From positions 2,170,001-2,234,000 of the forward strand of contig NC_135244.1 in the NCBI RefSeq assembly GCF_947623445.1: a DNA stretch of 64,000 nucleotides, in the 5' to 3' direction. A program made the position numbers and the translations under genes. The notes beneath the pieces were generated by a model, which saw nothing but the letters and a program-made list of their open reading frames with translations, did not search any database and was not told where the DNA came from. Source of the stretch: Clavelina lepadiformis (Eukaryota; Chordata; Ascidiacea; Aplousobranchia; Clavelinidae). Below, in pieces: positions 44,296 through 58,100 of this stretch; position 1 is the first letter of the stretch, and each line of letters opens with the position of its first letter.

Positions 44296-47200
44296 TCAAG
44301 CGAAAAGCGAAAAGCGAAAAGCGAAATGAACTCGGTGCTTGAAATTCTCTAAGCCTCAGTTTGCGAGAGTCGACGTTTGACGACACCTTCACATTAGTGT
44401 ACGGTTGTTTGTTTTTATTATCATTTCCTTAATCACAACTCACTTTGCCCTTTTCGGGAAACCTTACAAATGTCTTTTAATGGCCATTTGAACTGTGCTG
44501 CATGTATATAGGCCTGCTTGCGATTAATTGATGGTGATTCCTAAAGAAATTTCTTTTATTTTTTAAGTAACTTGAGTTGTTGGAGGCCAATTAAATGTAA
44601 AAAGTAATAATTGTAATTAGCAATGGTTTGGTCTGATCTTCGCTCGTTTGCATCATCGTTTTACGCTTAAGCTATTATTCAGTTGTTTCCGTATCATCGT
44701 CAAGCACAAATCAAAGCCTGTGTCGTTGTGAAACATACTAACGCTCTTTAGTGCAGCTGCATAGTGATTCCGTATCCTCGGCAAATTCATTTCAGTGATG
44801 GGATTGAGATTTTAATAATCGCATCGAGCTACTGATATCTTCTGTTTAACTCAACCGAGTTTAACAACAGGGTTGGTACAACCGGAAAAACTGGTTAGTA
44901 ATAAGGATCAGGTTACTCATAGCTTTGGAAGGTTTTATTGGAAATTGTTACGGTCATGCCAAAAACAGGCATATGGTTTTATTCAGAATAAAATAATATC
45001 ATCACTAAGATAAGTTGAAAAAGACCTGAAAACTTCAATCAAAGTATTAGGTTCTCGACTATTGGACTATTCTCTACTAAATAGAGTTTCATATTCATTC
45101 CACCCAATGACGATCTTATTCCAATCTTGTGGTCGTCATTGACTATTTTTGCAATGAAATTATTATTTATAAAATGAAATTGACATTATATCATATGAAT
45201 TAATAATATTAATTGATATTATATTAAATTATAACTAAATTAAGTTGTGAGTTTGATGGTTATGTTGACCTGAAAAGGTTGTTGAGGCACAAATGGTTTC
45301 TCTTCACTAGATTAACCTGCTAAAAGAACCTAAGTCTACAGCCCTTGCGTGCTGTTAAAATACTCTAACACTGTTGCTGTCAGTTGAAACGTATATGCTT
45401 GTACTTGTGAAGGCGTTTATTTGAAATTATGTGCACGTTTTAACGCAAGATTATTAAGTGAGTCGCATCTTGAAAATTGCAGTTCTGCAAGTTTTACGAG
45501 AGTTCGTGTTCACCGAGTCCGACCGATATTCAGTCAGTGATCTCTCTCTTCTCATCTGGTCACTGATAAAAGTGCAAGCCTTTAAAAGTGTATATAATGT
45601 ATAAGGTGCATGGGGAATTGAAATAAGCTTTTTCCAAACAAAACATATTCATAATTTAATCACAAGCTAGAAAACACATTGCAAGAGATTGCGCAATATT
45701 GTTAGCAAAGATCACCCAAGCCGCTGCAAAGCTACCATCATATAGCATATTTGTGTTATTACTATCCTGCATGTTCTAAGCCCGTGCACTTGCGGCTTTG
45801 CTACTTCGCTTCTGCTCATCAATTGTTGGTGAGCCTGTTCAATGTTGGGCTATAACGGTTGACATTGTAATTTTCGCCCTGTACAGTTAATGGAGAAAAA
45901 TGTAAGATGCGATGCGATGTTGAGTATTAAACACACCATACACAATTTTGGAAAGATTTTCAAAGAAACCTCTTTGCACCAGCTCGAAATAGAAGTAATA
46001 GTTAAAAAATGTTATATTTACTTGGCAACAAATCACGTTAAAGCTGGCTTGAAACCCAAGCGGTTATCGTGCCTGGCTCGTAAATATGCGAGCCATTGTT
46101 AATAACCTTGTGGCGTATCCATAGATATCTTATATATATATTTATTGTTTACGTCTAAGATATCTATTGGCGCATCTCGGGTTGTGATATGCTGTTCCCA
46201 TCATTGATCCATCTCGGTTGTGCGGTAGATCTCCGTCGCCATCTGACTTCTAGCAAGGGACTGTTCCCCAGCATCACAGGCGGGGTTAACAGATAAAGTT
46301 TTATTTCATTCCAAACGCCTTTAAAAAGGAAGGTGTGGTAACTCAGTTTTAACTAAAACAACAATCAAAGTAAAACTAAAACTGAGTGCGCGTGCACTTT
46401 TGAAGAGAAGATTTGACCAAATGAATGAACGTTTTAGAAAAAGCTGTCACAACAGAAAAAAATGAAATCGTTGTAGCGACAAATATCAAACATCAGACAA
46501 TAAAAATATAAAAGCTATGTGAAGCGTAGCCGCCAAACCCTTGAGCGAGGTATGAAAGAGACCTGCTCTTGTTCTAATGAACAGTTCTAAATTTGGGCGA
46601 TACGATATAACTGATTTAAAAATTCAAATAAAATATGTTTGTGTCTTAGCGAAAGATGGTTTGGTACCTGGTGCTCGAGCGATGAGCAGAAGACTTTTCT
46701 CAGCCTGAAGATAAAGATTTCCAACCATATTAGTCCATTAAAAATATATCACCTTATTCAGACAACAATCAACTAATCGAGTCAAGTCAACATCAACAGT
46801 TGACCGTACCCTAACTATTTACTAAAAAACGTTTGCTGCCTGCACCAACGCACAAGCGTCGATCAAAATGGCAGCAAATTTTGGTTGGCGGTTATTCAAA
46901 ATTTTCATTACATCATTAACTAAATGTTCTTCAAGGTAATTCTGTGTTTTGCATACTTTGATTTTTGTTTCCTTTTATTTTGACAACATTTATTTAACAC
47001 AAATACTTTTTCAAGAGTCCGAAGCATCACATATTTAAAAGAATGATTTTAAGCAATTTATATTACAACCGTGATGATATACCATTTTCATTTGCCATGT
47101 ATGTTTGTAAACTGAGTATAAGTGTTAACAAGATAATACAGAAGTACGATAGTACGATGTTAGTAAGGCATGGAAAAAATAACCTACACTGCTTGTCATA

Positions 47201-47377
47201 CATGTCTTAGCGCAACCATTGCAATTTTCAACAGTAAGTTCACTGTGATCTTCCGTTTTTGTCATATTCAAACAAAAAAGACCTTTTTTTAGAAATCGAA
47301 GTTAGCTTAACATTTTTGGTATATTAGGCTTATTTGCACTGCTTGCCATATTGACCTTCGGTGAATCGGGTATAGGC
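44296..47377. other. Spacer downstream of the GPCR
   Basis: An 8-base AAAAGCG-type run lies at 44299-44326 just after the stop, and AATAAA at 44987-44992 is a possible polyadenylation signal. An AT-rich patch spans about 45165-45245. No gene was recognised. Confidence 0.4.
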
Positions 47378-47574
47378 TAATGTATCCAGACTGCACAATT
47401 TGGCATACCGCATAGGCGCACGCAAAACTGCTTTTTATGAGCTTCAGTGTTAAACTTAAGGGGCGTTATTTTGCACTTAATGATTTTGACAGAACCTCTG
47501 TGCACTCAATTTTTATTTAAAGATTGAATAAGTCAAATTGTGTACAGTGCTGTGTAATTGCATATCTAAGTGCG
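47378..47574. repeat. Direct repeat, copy 1 (197 bp)
   Basis: It matches 48037-48226 from TAATGTATCCAGACTGCACA to CATATCTAAGTGCG with only scattered differences and one short indel. The right half (from about 47515) is almost identical between copies. Confidence 0.9.
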
Positions 47575-48036
47575 TTCGTTTGGCCTGTACTATGTTTGTA
47601 ATCTGAGTTTGAGTGTAAATAAGACATTTATAAATAGCAGACATAAGATGTTTTTGGATTCTTTGTTTGATTTCTATAGATGAATCAGCTGGCCAGAAAT
47701 TAAGAATTCTAGAAAATTTGGACTTGGTTTGTCTCTTTGTATTGCTTGTTGGCCCATCTTTTTTCATTGGAGCCTGAACCACATGGGCCTTGCCTAGTTC
47801 TGGGCCTGATTTTTCATGACGGGTTTTTCATTTATTCTCGCACTCCCTATCAAGATCGAGTATTGACTATTGAGGAGTTATTGCGTTAAAACCGTTAAAC
47901 TTTAGAACTTGATTGAACCTTATTCAGCCGCCAGTTCATGTAGCGTATAGGCCTAGGCCGAAATGTATTTTTAATTTGTTATTTTATGTAGTTTGCCCCA
48001 GAGTGCATACCACATGAGTTACGTTGAAGAGTTTTC

Positions 48037-48226
48037 TAATGCATCCAGACCGCACAGATGAGCATAAGCGCACGCAAAACCGCTTTTTATGAACTTCAGT
48101 GTCAAACTTAAGGTGCGTTGTTTTGCACTTAATGACTTTGACATAACCTCTGTGCACTCAATTTTGATTTAAAGATTGAATAAGTCAAATTGTGTACAGT
48201 GCTGTGTAATTGCATATCTAAGTGCG
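48037..48226. repeat. Direct repeat, copy 2 (190 bp)
   Basis: Second copy of the 47378-47574 segment, same orientation, about 460 bases further on. The following 300 bases are rich in GTGCA/TGCAC phrases, as if more diverged units were present. It could be a tandem duplication or the long terminal parts of an unknown element. Confidence 0.9.
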
Positions 48227-48974
48227 CACTTTCAGTGCTCAGTTTGTGTCAATTTTGGTTTTTAAGTGCACCCAAAATCTTGCTGAAAACAGCCATAGTT
48301 TGCAAGTCGGCTATTCAGTGCAATCTGCAGTCTTCGCTCAGAATCAAGAGACTACAGTTTTCGATAAGATCTTGGGGGTGCATAAGAAAATTTTCGGCGT
48401 GCAAAGAAGCAACCAGTTTGCTATAGTGGAAAGCACGGTAACGGCACCCTCAAGATTGTTCAAGACCATGCTTCAGTGCTTGGTGCACTCAAATGTTTCT
48501 TTTTTTATTCACCAAAACAGGGGGCTTACAAGCATTGTGTTAAGGCTAGTGTTCAGTACAGACTGAAAAATTCATCTAATGCACCATTTTGCACTTGGTC
48601 GTCTAGCACCACGAGATCTCGTCGATAAGTGCCATGTATGTATGTTTCCAACCTGGCCAGTATGCGCCGCAACTCGTGGCCCGAGCATTTGTGGAAATTG
48701 TAGTTGGCAACGTGCATTCTTTCATAATAGAAAACAGAGAAAAAATGTAACTTCTTTTATTATTGAAATTGCTCTTTTCCCAGTGTACAACACCGTTTCG
48801 ACCAAAAAATCTCGGGTGTTCTCCTGTCATACTCCACAGTCTGGCCCTTGATCGCTCAAGGAGCACAATATAAATTTTGATAATTTTACAGCAGTTTAAG
48901 TTGCCTACATGAAAAGTTCTTTGTATTATGCTCGTGTTGGAATCAAGGCCTAGCTGCCAACAGATATTTATTTG

Positions 48975-49844
48975 ATGGGATCTCAAACTGGAAAACTGTT
49001 AAAAAAAGGTGTTGATTATTTTACTGGCACATCCAATGACAACGCTGAAGGCTCGGGTTCCATAGACAAACAATCAGCACTTGCTGCGTTCAAGGGAGCC
49101 CCCTTTGTGTATACACACTCAAGGTAATTGTGTTTGTTTGAATATGAATTTTGGGCAAACTGGCCTGTAGCTTGCTATTTCGAGAAGAAAAAATCCCCAA
49201 TTATTGGGGATCATAAGATTGTTACAATGTTGATCATAAGTTTCCTGCTTAGTGTTCGAAATTTTCGTTCTGGCCCTGTGTAGTTTTAGTGACAATTTCA
49301 TTTTGATGAAGTTAATAATATTTCTTAGTTTTTATGTAAAAGTCAGCTAAAGATAATGCAAATGTGAGCCAGAAGATCTACGCTGAATAGAAATTGTAAA
49401 GCTTGCCTCAATTTTATTTACAGTACAACATCACATTATTTACGTACCTGATGTTGTTCTTCATATGACATACAAGTAATAAATTACAGCAATTCCGTTG
49501 TCACCAAAATCTTAAGATGTTAATTTGTTGTGTTTCAGTTCTCTTTATTTTGATGAAGATGGACATCTAGCTCATGAATTTTATCGCGAAACAGTGGTGA
49601 AAGGAACAAATGGCAAAGTGAAGTTTAAGCGAATCACGAAAGGGCTAAAGAAACAGGTTGGTAGTTTGTGCTTGGTTATATTGTTCATTTTCTAACACCA
49701 AAAAAAAATTGTTAAGTTTATACTTCTGGGTTAAATTTTAATGAACTTTGACGGTAATTTTAATCTCTGTTGGTGCAGGGAGAGGTTAAGCTGAACATAC
49801 CTCGGCTTAATGTTGATTTTCCTGTCGTGATGTACGAGGGTTGA
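48975..49844 (+). CDS. tusc2: TUSC2 (FUS1) homologue, three exons, 110 aa
   Basis: A small, myristoylated, mitochondria-associated protein; the human gene is a tumour suppressor candidate linked to mitochondrial calcium handling. Exons: 48975-49123, 49539-49656, 49779-49844 (333 nt). The protein starts MGSQ, suitable for N-myristoylation at Gly2. The conserved core PFVYTHSSSLYFDEDG.LAHEFY spans residues about 44-65, followed by KRITKGLKKQGEVKLNIPR and VDFPVVMYE at the C-terminus. Length equals that of human TUSC2 as I recall it. Introns are GT-AG. It lies tail-to-tail with the ataxin-7-like gene. Assignment is firm. Confidence 0.95.
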
Positions 49845-52192
49845 AGATATTGATTATTTAGACGTCGTAAATATTTTTCTCGGTCCGAGGTTCTATGTTG
49901 ATATTTTTACCAGCGATGTTTTTAACACTGTGTGCGACATGTCATCGTTTAATGTTCGCATCGTGTATTTTTTGTTATCTTATGACTTTGTAATTGTAAA
50001 GCGAAATCAAAACTGTCATGTTTTAAATCATGTCATGCTTTAGTTACTTTCTTGTTGTACTTGTTGTCAAAAACTACATCAGTTTAAGAGAAATGTTCTG
50101 TGTTTATAACATTTGCACGCTGTTGATCAAGGCATATTTAGGCTGAAGCTTTAAGACACTAAATTTGGAAAGTATAAATTAGGTTTTATTTACATTTCTT
50201 CAAATGACACGATAGAAAAGTGAAAAAGCACAAACAAAATATTTCATGTCAATGATGCCAGAAAGTAACAAAATGCAGTGCACTAATACAATGATTTGCA
50301 CGACGCATGAAACGTCTACAGGCAGTAACACATTCGGCCCATCGCGTGCAACCACGCATGGCGTAAATACTTAGACACCGTTATAGAGTTGGAGCGATGA
50401 ACACGAGGGCACTAGGCCATTTTTGCAAGGATTTCTTGAGCTACCGCCAACTGTAGAAAAGAGTCACAAAAACATGAAAAAAGAAACTTTTTATGCACAC
50501 AGAGCAAGTGTACGTACAGAAACACTGCAAATTTGGAGTAATTCAGAGCTCGTACACTGAAAAGTACGATTGGAATACTTAAAAGATTGTGCAACGGTCT
50601 CCCTTGACCAGGGACTCCGTAAAAAAGCATTGTGATGGGTGAGAATTATTCGGCGATTGTGAGCAGTTTAAAAATGCCGAGTCGCGATCACTAGTTGACA
50701 ACCTCTTCAAAAATGTAACACTCATGGGCAAGATCTAGTTATAAAAAAGACTTATCCAACCTTATGTTTTTTCAAAACGAACAAAAGTATACAATAAATA
50801 GAGCAATGCGCCATAAAAAATCTTAGTCTTGCGGTTGCGGAACGGTGCAGCAAATCAACAGAAATCAATTCGCTTCATAAACAATAAAAATAAGACCAAT
50901 GATTTCATCAAAATTTCATAGGAACATTGCACCATTTGCTTTCGACAAAACCCAGCTAATAATAAAATTTAACATAAACGTTAATTTGTTTTAAAGCAAA
51001 TTATAACCTATCGTTAATTGAGTATTCTGGAACTAAAGCATCATTATGCTTCAACAAAGAAAGGAACTTTCAAGCTATTATTCCCAATTAACACGGAAGA
51101 ACCTACTGTTTTCAGGGTTGTCTTTCGCAAGCATCATGTACTGGTACAGTTAAAAATACGTTATACTCCTATGCAACAATCGAAATTTAAAAGAGTTGAT
51201 TTATAAAAGCAATCTGATGTGGATGAATTTGAAGCCATATGGCCTTATCCAATATCTGGCATGTTAGCATTTATCTTTAGAATTTCAAATACTATGTCTA
51301 AAATAATTTCTTTATAAAAATATCAACTTTTTTCAAGTGTTCAAGGCATCGTGTCTACTCGCTACAATTGCTTACATAACGCAACTGCATAGAACACTCA
51401 CTGAATAGAAGACAAAGTGCGAGAGCAAGAAGAAAATTATAAAGCAAAATACACAGAATCAAGCTGTATGAGATGTAACAACGGCAACTGGCTGAGCTTA
51501 CCACAGCCTCATATGCTACTGCAGTGATATGATAAAACACTTCAGAATATTTTGTAAGTTAGTTAAATTTCATCAAAGCACCTGGCCTGAATGTCATGCT
51601 CTAAACTGGATTTAAGTGCTTAGCAATATCACAACCAAACTTGCAACATACCAAATTTTTCTCAAAAAACCCGGAAAAGATATACTTGATGTCATGACTA
51701 GTCTAAAATGTATTTCCTAATGTTTTAGATTATCCCAGACTTGGTTCTCCTGCTTCATACAGACCCAGGTTATTTGGGTATTTTAATTCTTTCTAAGGCG
51801 TGCTTTAACTTTGCATAGGTTTCATTCTGAAATTTTACGTGGAGAACAGCTCTACTGCAATGGTAGGTTGCAAATGACTTACACCAATAAACAGGATATT
51901 TAAACCGTAAATTAGGTGATAATTACTAGGAAAGTGAATGGATGAAATTGGAAAATTTGTTTAAATTATTGTCTTTAATCTTATGTTTGGTGGACGCTAC
52001 GCTATGTTTTACATGAGGAAAAGTGTTAGTATGACAACTTTGCACACCAGCGTACAGGAAAAAATTCTGCTACTAGTTTGAAGTTACATAGGTTGGCCTT
52101 GAAAACGACGATTTGTTCAACTTAAGAATTTGGCTTTCACAGTGTTCTTGCTTGCTTTGTCCTAAACTGAATGTCTTGTGTAGATTTTACGT
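49845..52192. other. Convergent spacer between TUSC2 and the ataxin-7-like gene
   Basis: It must hold both 3' untranslated regions. No clearly placed AATAAA appears soon after the TUSC2 stop; the first good plus-strand match is near 50793. No gene was recognised. Confidence 0.4.
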
Positions 52193-55100
52193 TTAAAAGT
52201 CATACGAGCTCTGATCCGCGAAGAAGAGCATTTGTTCCGGACGATGGGAGAATGTGGAAGATGATGAAGATCCCGCATCTTTGGAGCCACCACCTGGGTT
52301 GAGTAAGGATAAAAGTTCACTTGGATAAAAATCGATTTCGACGTTGTCTCGATCATTTTTGATAGAAGCCGGTGCCTGAAAATGTTCACCAATATCAACA
52401 CCGACGATGCCGGTATTTGTCATAGATTCCATCGACATCTGAACATTACGTGAAGAAAGTTCATGTCCTGGCTGTAGTAGAGGTTGGGACACATCTACGT
52501 TCAATCCATTTATTTCCACTGACTTAGGTACGCCCAAGGCAGCTTGCTTTGAACCATCACAGTTGTTGGAATTGTTTAAATTTTGAAACGCATGCTTGGC
52601 ATGGGACGCTGGGCCTACACAATGAATTAGTTTAGAAAATGTTACCAAATACCAAATCTTACTTGTCCGGTTTGATAACTATAGCCACAGTTGTCTGCAC
52701 CAATGATACAAAGCAACCACTTCATCACACACACAATAAATTTCCAAACAGTGACCTTATGTTGCTCCCCACAATGCTCATCTCACGGGAAATGAAAACA
52801 CAGTTTATGCAAATAAACAGTTTATGCAAATAAAATACAGTGAGATTTGTTAGCTAGAAGAGGCCCATTAAACTACAGTAGTTTGAATTATCTGAAGTTA
52901 GTACAATTAATATTACTGTATGAGCCTTTTGCTCAGACCTACTAAGTCACTGTGATTTGACCAAAGTTGGATTAAAAGCTTCCACTAGGCCATATACAGT
53001 ATATGAAGAGGTCCATGTAATCACATTTTACCTCTTCATATACTGTATAAGGCCTAGTGCAGTGCTTCTCAACCATTTTTTGCGGTGACCCAAATATTAA
53101 ACGTAAATTAATAGCGATGCTGAGGCGATGTATTTACAAATATTTAGCCTTGACTCGAACGTAGCTAATCTAAAGTCTCACAGCAAATAATCATCACCAT
53201 GCTTCTTCACTTGTGTTTCCGCAACAATGCACTATGACGTCAACAAACAGTCAATATGCAATGAATAGAGTAAGGTACTCAGTTATCGAATGGCTTTGTG
53301 GACTAGTTTAATTGCCGACAAACCAACCAAATGGCGACCCACTTTTGGGTTGCGACCCAGGGGTTGAGAAGCACGGCACTAGGCCATATACAGTATATGA
53401 AGAGGTCCATGTCTGAAAACAACTTTCAAATTTTTGGGCATTTCTTTAAAAATTATTACATGTCAAACTTTTTCCTTTAAATTTCATCTGAAATTGAAGA
53501 AAATGGCCACAAAAACTCCGGTTGATAATTAATTAATTATCAGATCGCTCAAATTCAGTACAAATCTTAACTTCAGCCCATAACTGTCAATGCTAAGAAT
53601 AATTGCTTTCATATTTCAATAAGACAATTTTATTCACCTCCTTGGACGGTTAGCTGGTTGAGCTGCAAGGCTTTCAGATTCTGGACGTCGTTACTTGATG
53701 AGTTGGTGTGCATGAGAGCACCAATCGTGCCCGACAACGTGACACTCTGTGGCCACGAACTGATCGTGGAGGAAAGACCATTCATGGGATGAGATTCTTC
53801 TTTAACTCCCACATCGACAAACTTCTGTTTAACAAAGAGCAACCTCATTTAACGTAACTAAAAACTCAATTGAAACAATGTTAGCGGCAGTGGCAATAAA
53901 GCAATGTCAATCGCTGCTATAAATTGAGAAACAAGTAAATTGCACGCATTGCAAAGTGACAAGAAGCTGAACAATTGCTCACAATTCCCTTTGATTTGTT
54001 ATCGTCAGATGACGTCGAAAGCCTGGATTGTACGGTACGTGATCCCTGTTTAATGGATTTTTGTAAGTAAAAGGACTTAGCTTGGTTGCCAGTCTGTTAC
54101 AAATTGAACTGCACTTACCGGGTCAACGTGTGAAGTGAATTTATTATGAAGAACACTGTTGGGTAATAGGTGGTTGCTTGTGACTGCATTGCGCTTGCCC
54201 AAGTTGTTCTGAGGCAATGGCCGTGTCTGTGCAAAAAAAATTGAAATTTGCAACAAAAGTTTAGATTACGAGATTCCATGCTTTTAAACTACACATAGTA
54301 GGTTGTTAAAATATTTTACAATTATATTTATTGTTCTCCACGCTATCTTTTAAAGACTGCCTATTCTCGATTTACATCTCATGGAAGTTGGAAGAAATGA
54401 AATAATGGATAAAGCAGTGCGAAAAGCTTTCAACCTAAAATCTACAATTATCTACTTTCATCAAATTTAATTCCTTACCAGGGAATTCTTTCTTACTGCT
54501 TTTCCTTTCTTCCCTTTCAAAGACCAACTCTGGAGTTGTCCAGAATTTTGAGATAGCTTAGCCGTTGCGAATTTTGAACCAGTTTGCTTGTCAGTTTGTG
54601 TAAGATATGAACTAAGGTCTATGGTGGTGGCATTTGAGGTAGGCTGTTTGCTTTGAGATGAGAGTTGAACAAACTTCCCGCTAATAGGTTTTGGCTTCAA
54701 TTCGTTTGTCACTTTGTTTTCTACCGGCAAAGAAGGTCTTAACAATTTCGGATGAGGTGGACCAGAGTCGATCGTGTATCGATCGGATCGTTGGGGTCTG
54801 CCCAACGTTGCCGTGCTAGTCCTCGCACCACCGCCACTATCAAGACTCATTGATTTTGTTAACGGCTTGTGCTTAAGCTGAGGTGGTTTTGTTCGTTTCG
54901 CAAGTGCAATCGGGTTTGCAAAGCTCTCCACGGCTTTACTGTAATCGAATTCTTGATCTATGGCATTCGAGTTTGTATCGGAAACCTTCGTCCTTAAACG
55001 CTCCAGAGCTTGATCAGACAGGGACAAAATTGCCGTGAACTCCTGAGTCGTGTAACAAGTAGGGTCTTTACTTATGTAGCTGCAAGATTGATTCACGCCA

Positions 55101-58100
55101 TCATCTTGTAAAATGGAAGACACTTTCCTCTGCAAATGATCTACACAGCGACTGAAGGACACTTGACGGCGGCCTAACATCCTTGCTCCAAAATCGCAAA
55201 CCTACATCAATTGTAAGGTGACGAGTAAAACATAGAAACTTATTCGCTCTCTAATGTCCCAAAACATTCTACTACCATGACAATTTCATGACGTTTGAAG
55301 ATTATTCTATAGAAATATAAAAAATCTCCCACCGCTAAGGGAGTAGGATGTGTTGAAATAAAAGTTTGATTGGGTTCTGCATTTGACTCAGCAGCAACAT
55401 CAAGTGGCGGATCCTGCCAGCAATCAACATAACGTGGAGGTACTGGTCTAAAAATTAGAAGACATCATAAATCAATGCACGAGAAAGAAGAAATCAGCTT
55501 TAAAAGCAAGAACATTGTTAACACAGACCAAAATTAACAGACTTATACTGATGTAAACAATTAGCTTATGAGTAAACTCAACTACTTGGAGCGGGAAAAG
55601 ACAAAGCACACCACTTCCATTCAATGATTATATCGTCGTGTAAAATGAAGCAGCAAATAATTTTCATCATTATTCAAATAATAGCACAAACATAAAGTAT
55701 CACATCCGGGGAATTACCTGGGGAAAAGATGGATCGAACTTTTGGGCTTTGATGGGATCTTTGCAGCAGCCTTATTCTGATTGGTTGGTGAGCTGATAGA
55801 GCTCTTCACGACAGATGGAGATGGTGCACTCACCCACGAGATGCTGTCACTTGATTCCGGAGTGACTTTGAAGAATAATAAAGTCCGAGTTATAGCACGA
55901 GTCACGTTTATAAGAAATGATCGAGGATAAATGGTTAGATGGTTATAATATTGGATGGTGGATGGTTATAATAATGGTTAATTTTATACAATAATAATGG
56001 TTATTATTAAATGGTTATAATAATGGATGGTTAAATGGCTTAATGGTTATAAATGAATGTTAATAAATGGTTAGACTGCAACATCCGCTTCTTTATTAGT
56101 ACAATCTTATTAATTTAGGTTTCTACTCCAATTTATCACAAGAACAACAACATAATATGTCATTTCGATGCCTAACAACTTGACAAACTTTAAGTACACT
56201 TAATGCAAATTGACGAAAAATGAAACGGCCAACCACCTTTCTAAAACAATTTCAAAGACAAAAGAGACATAGCATAGATCTAGTTATGAGTCACCTGCTC
56301 CGCTGACAGGCTGAGGGGAAGACAGAGATGAGGGCAATGGTGCGGAACGCTCCTTCAATAGCTGTTTTGCTCTCGCGTGATCCAGAACCAGCTCATCGAA
56401 CGGCTTGCGTCGTCCTGCCACAGTTCAATTATTTAAAGTGGTTGATTTGTTGATTTGATTTCTGTTGCTATCGTCCATTTATACAATTGTGCATTCATTT
56501 GCAACATGACCAGAAAATTTTGCAAATTTTTAATGCAAATGGATACAACTAACTTCAAACTAAAAATAGCAATGAAATTATCTGAACTTTGTGCAGGAAA
56601 CTGTTCTTCCACATTGGCATTTCGCCAAGACTAGAAAAGTTGCTGTTTAATTGGGAATTAAGTTAAACGAAGGTTCCACCATATTTTATAAATATCAATT
56701 CATTTCACCTTGAACTTTTCGTTTTAAACTTCTCGCATGAGTCTTGCAAGTCAATGAACGAGTGCAAGGCGAATTGTCTGACATGACCCACACACCACAG
56801 TGTTTGTTTGGGTCATACTCACGAGCTACACAACATAGTGCAATAGTTAGTTAAAATTAAAAACATTTCACGAAATACAAATCAAAAAATCAGGCATTAT
56901 GGTTACGCTGATTGCTCATGACTGATCATAAATATAGGCGTGGCTGTCAACTAGGTTCGGAGATGGCAAATTTCGGTTGAATTAATGACCTCACATTGTT
57001 TTCAAGACCAACCTTTCAGAGGTATGTTTTTCTTCGATTTTGGCTTTACAGTAGCGAGGGAAGCACTTTTAACTGATGTTGAGTTGGCGGACGCAACTCC
57101 TCTGTCCGGAGCTTTAACAATCTCCTGCTGTGGATTATGGTGATGTTTATACTGGCGTTGTGAAGTGGGCGGTGTCAGTTTTGAATTTGGCGAATAATTT
57201 GTAAGTTTTGTTGAGGTTTCGTTTGACGAGGAAAGGTGATTCAACATTGACAGAGATTTTTCAACAGATGGAGATTTGTCCAACAGCACAACTGGTCCGT
57301 TGGTAACACTTTGCTTGCCAGTGTAATGCACCGTATGTCCTGATGATGTTGACGCAGACTTTGTGACTTTATGAGGATCGCGAGGAGCTTGAGGGTTGCT
57401 TTTAGTAGGATACTGAAGTCGCTCACTGTCACTTTTCTCACTAAAGTTTTTTACGTTTTCTGGTCGAATTTTGTGATGAGGTTTCAGTGGTAATTGGACA
57501 GTGCTTTTAGAAGTTTTATTTGAGTAACGTTCCGATTTTGATGAATTTTTACTTTTCTTTAGCTGAGAACCCACTGGCAGAGACTTGGATGCTGCCACAC
57601 CATGGTCCAACGCAACTCCGAAGAACGAGGTGGACTGTGATGATAACTGATTTTTGCTTCCACTGCCGCTCCGCCCACCAAACACAGGAGATTTGCATCT
57701 TGTTGGGCTCCCGACTTTGCCTAAGGCATGTTTTATCGCATTGCATAGTAAGTTTTTATCGGGCCGTTTTATCGTCGAGTTGGAAGATGCAATTACGCTC
57801 AACCCATCGCTTGAAGCAGAAGACTTGCTGTGAAAACTTCGATCACTGGAGGAGCTTTTGCTTACAGATGACGAGCCTCTGACATGGGATGAATTTTCAC
57901 GACCAACGGGAGCAGATTTTACTTTCACTTTTCCTTTGTGATATTTTTCTGTCAAAATATTTCCATTGTTAAAAAAAGTACTAAATAACTGATGAGACAG
58001 AGTTGGTATGTTTTAATAAGCTTGTTTATGTATGTTGTGATGAGATGATATTACCTATGTGATGGTGGAAAGCTTGAGGTTTGAATGGGCGACCACACTG

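Noticed and set aside
48190..48986. Overlapping frames on both strands just upstream of TUSC2
   Set aside because: They start in a repeated segment, are unlike any family I know, and have no supporting splice or start context.
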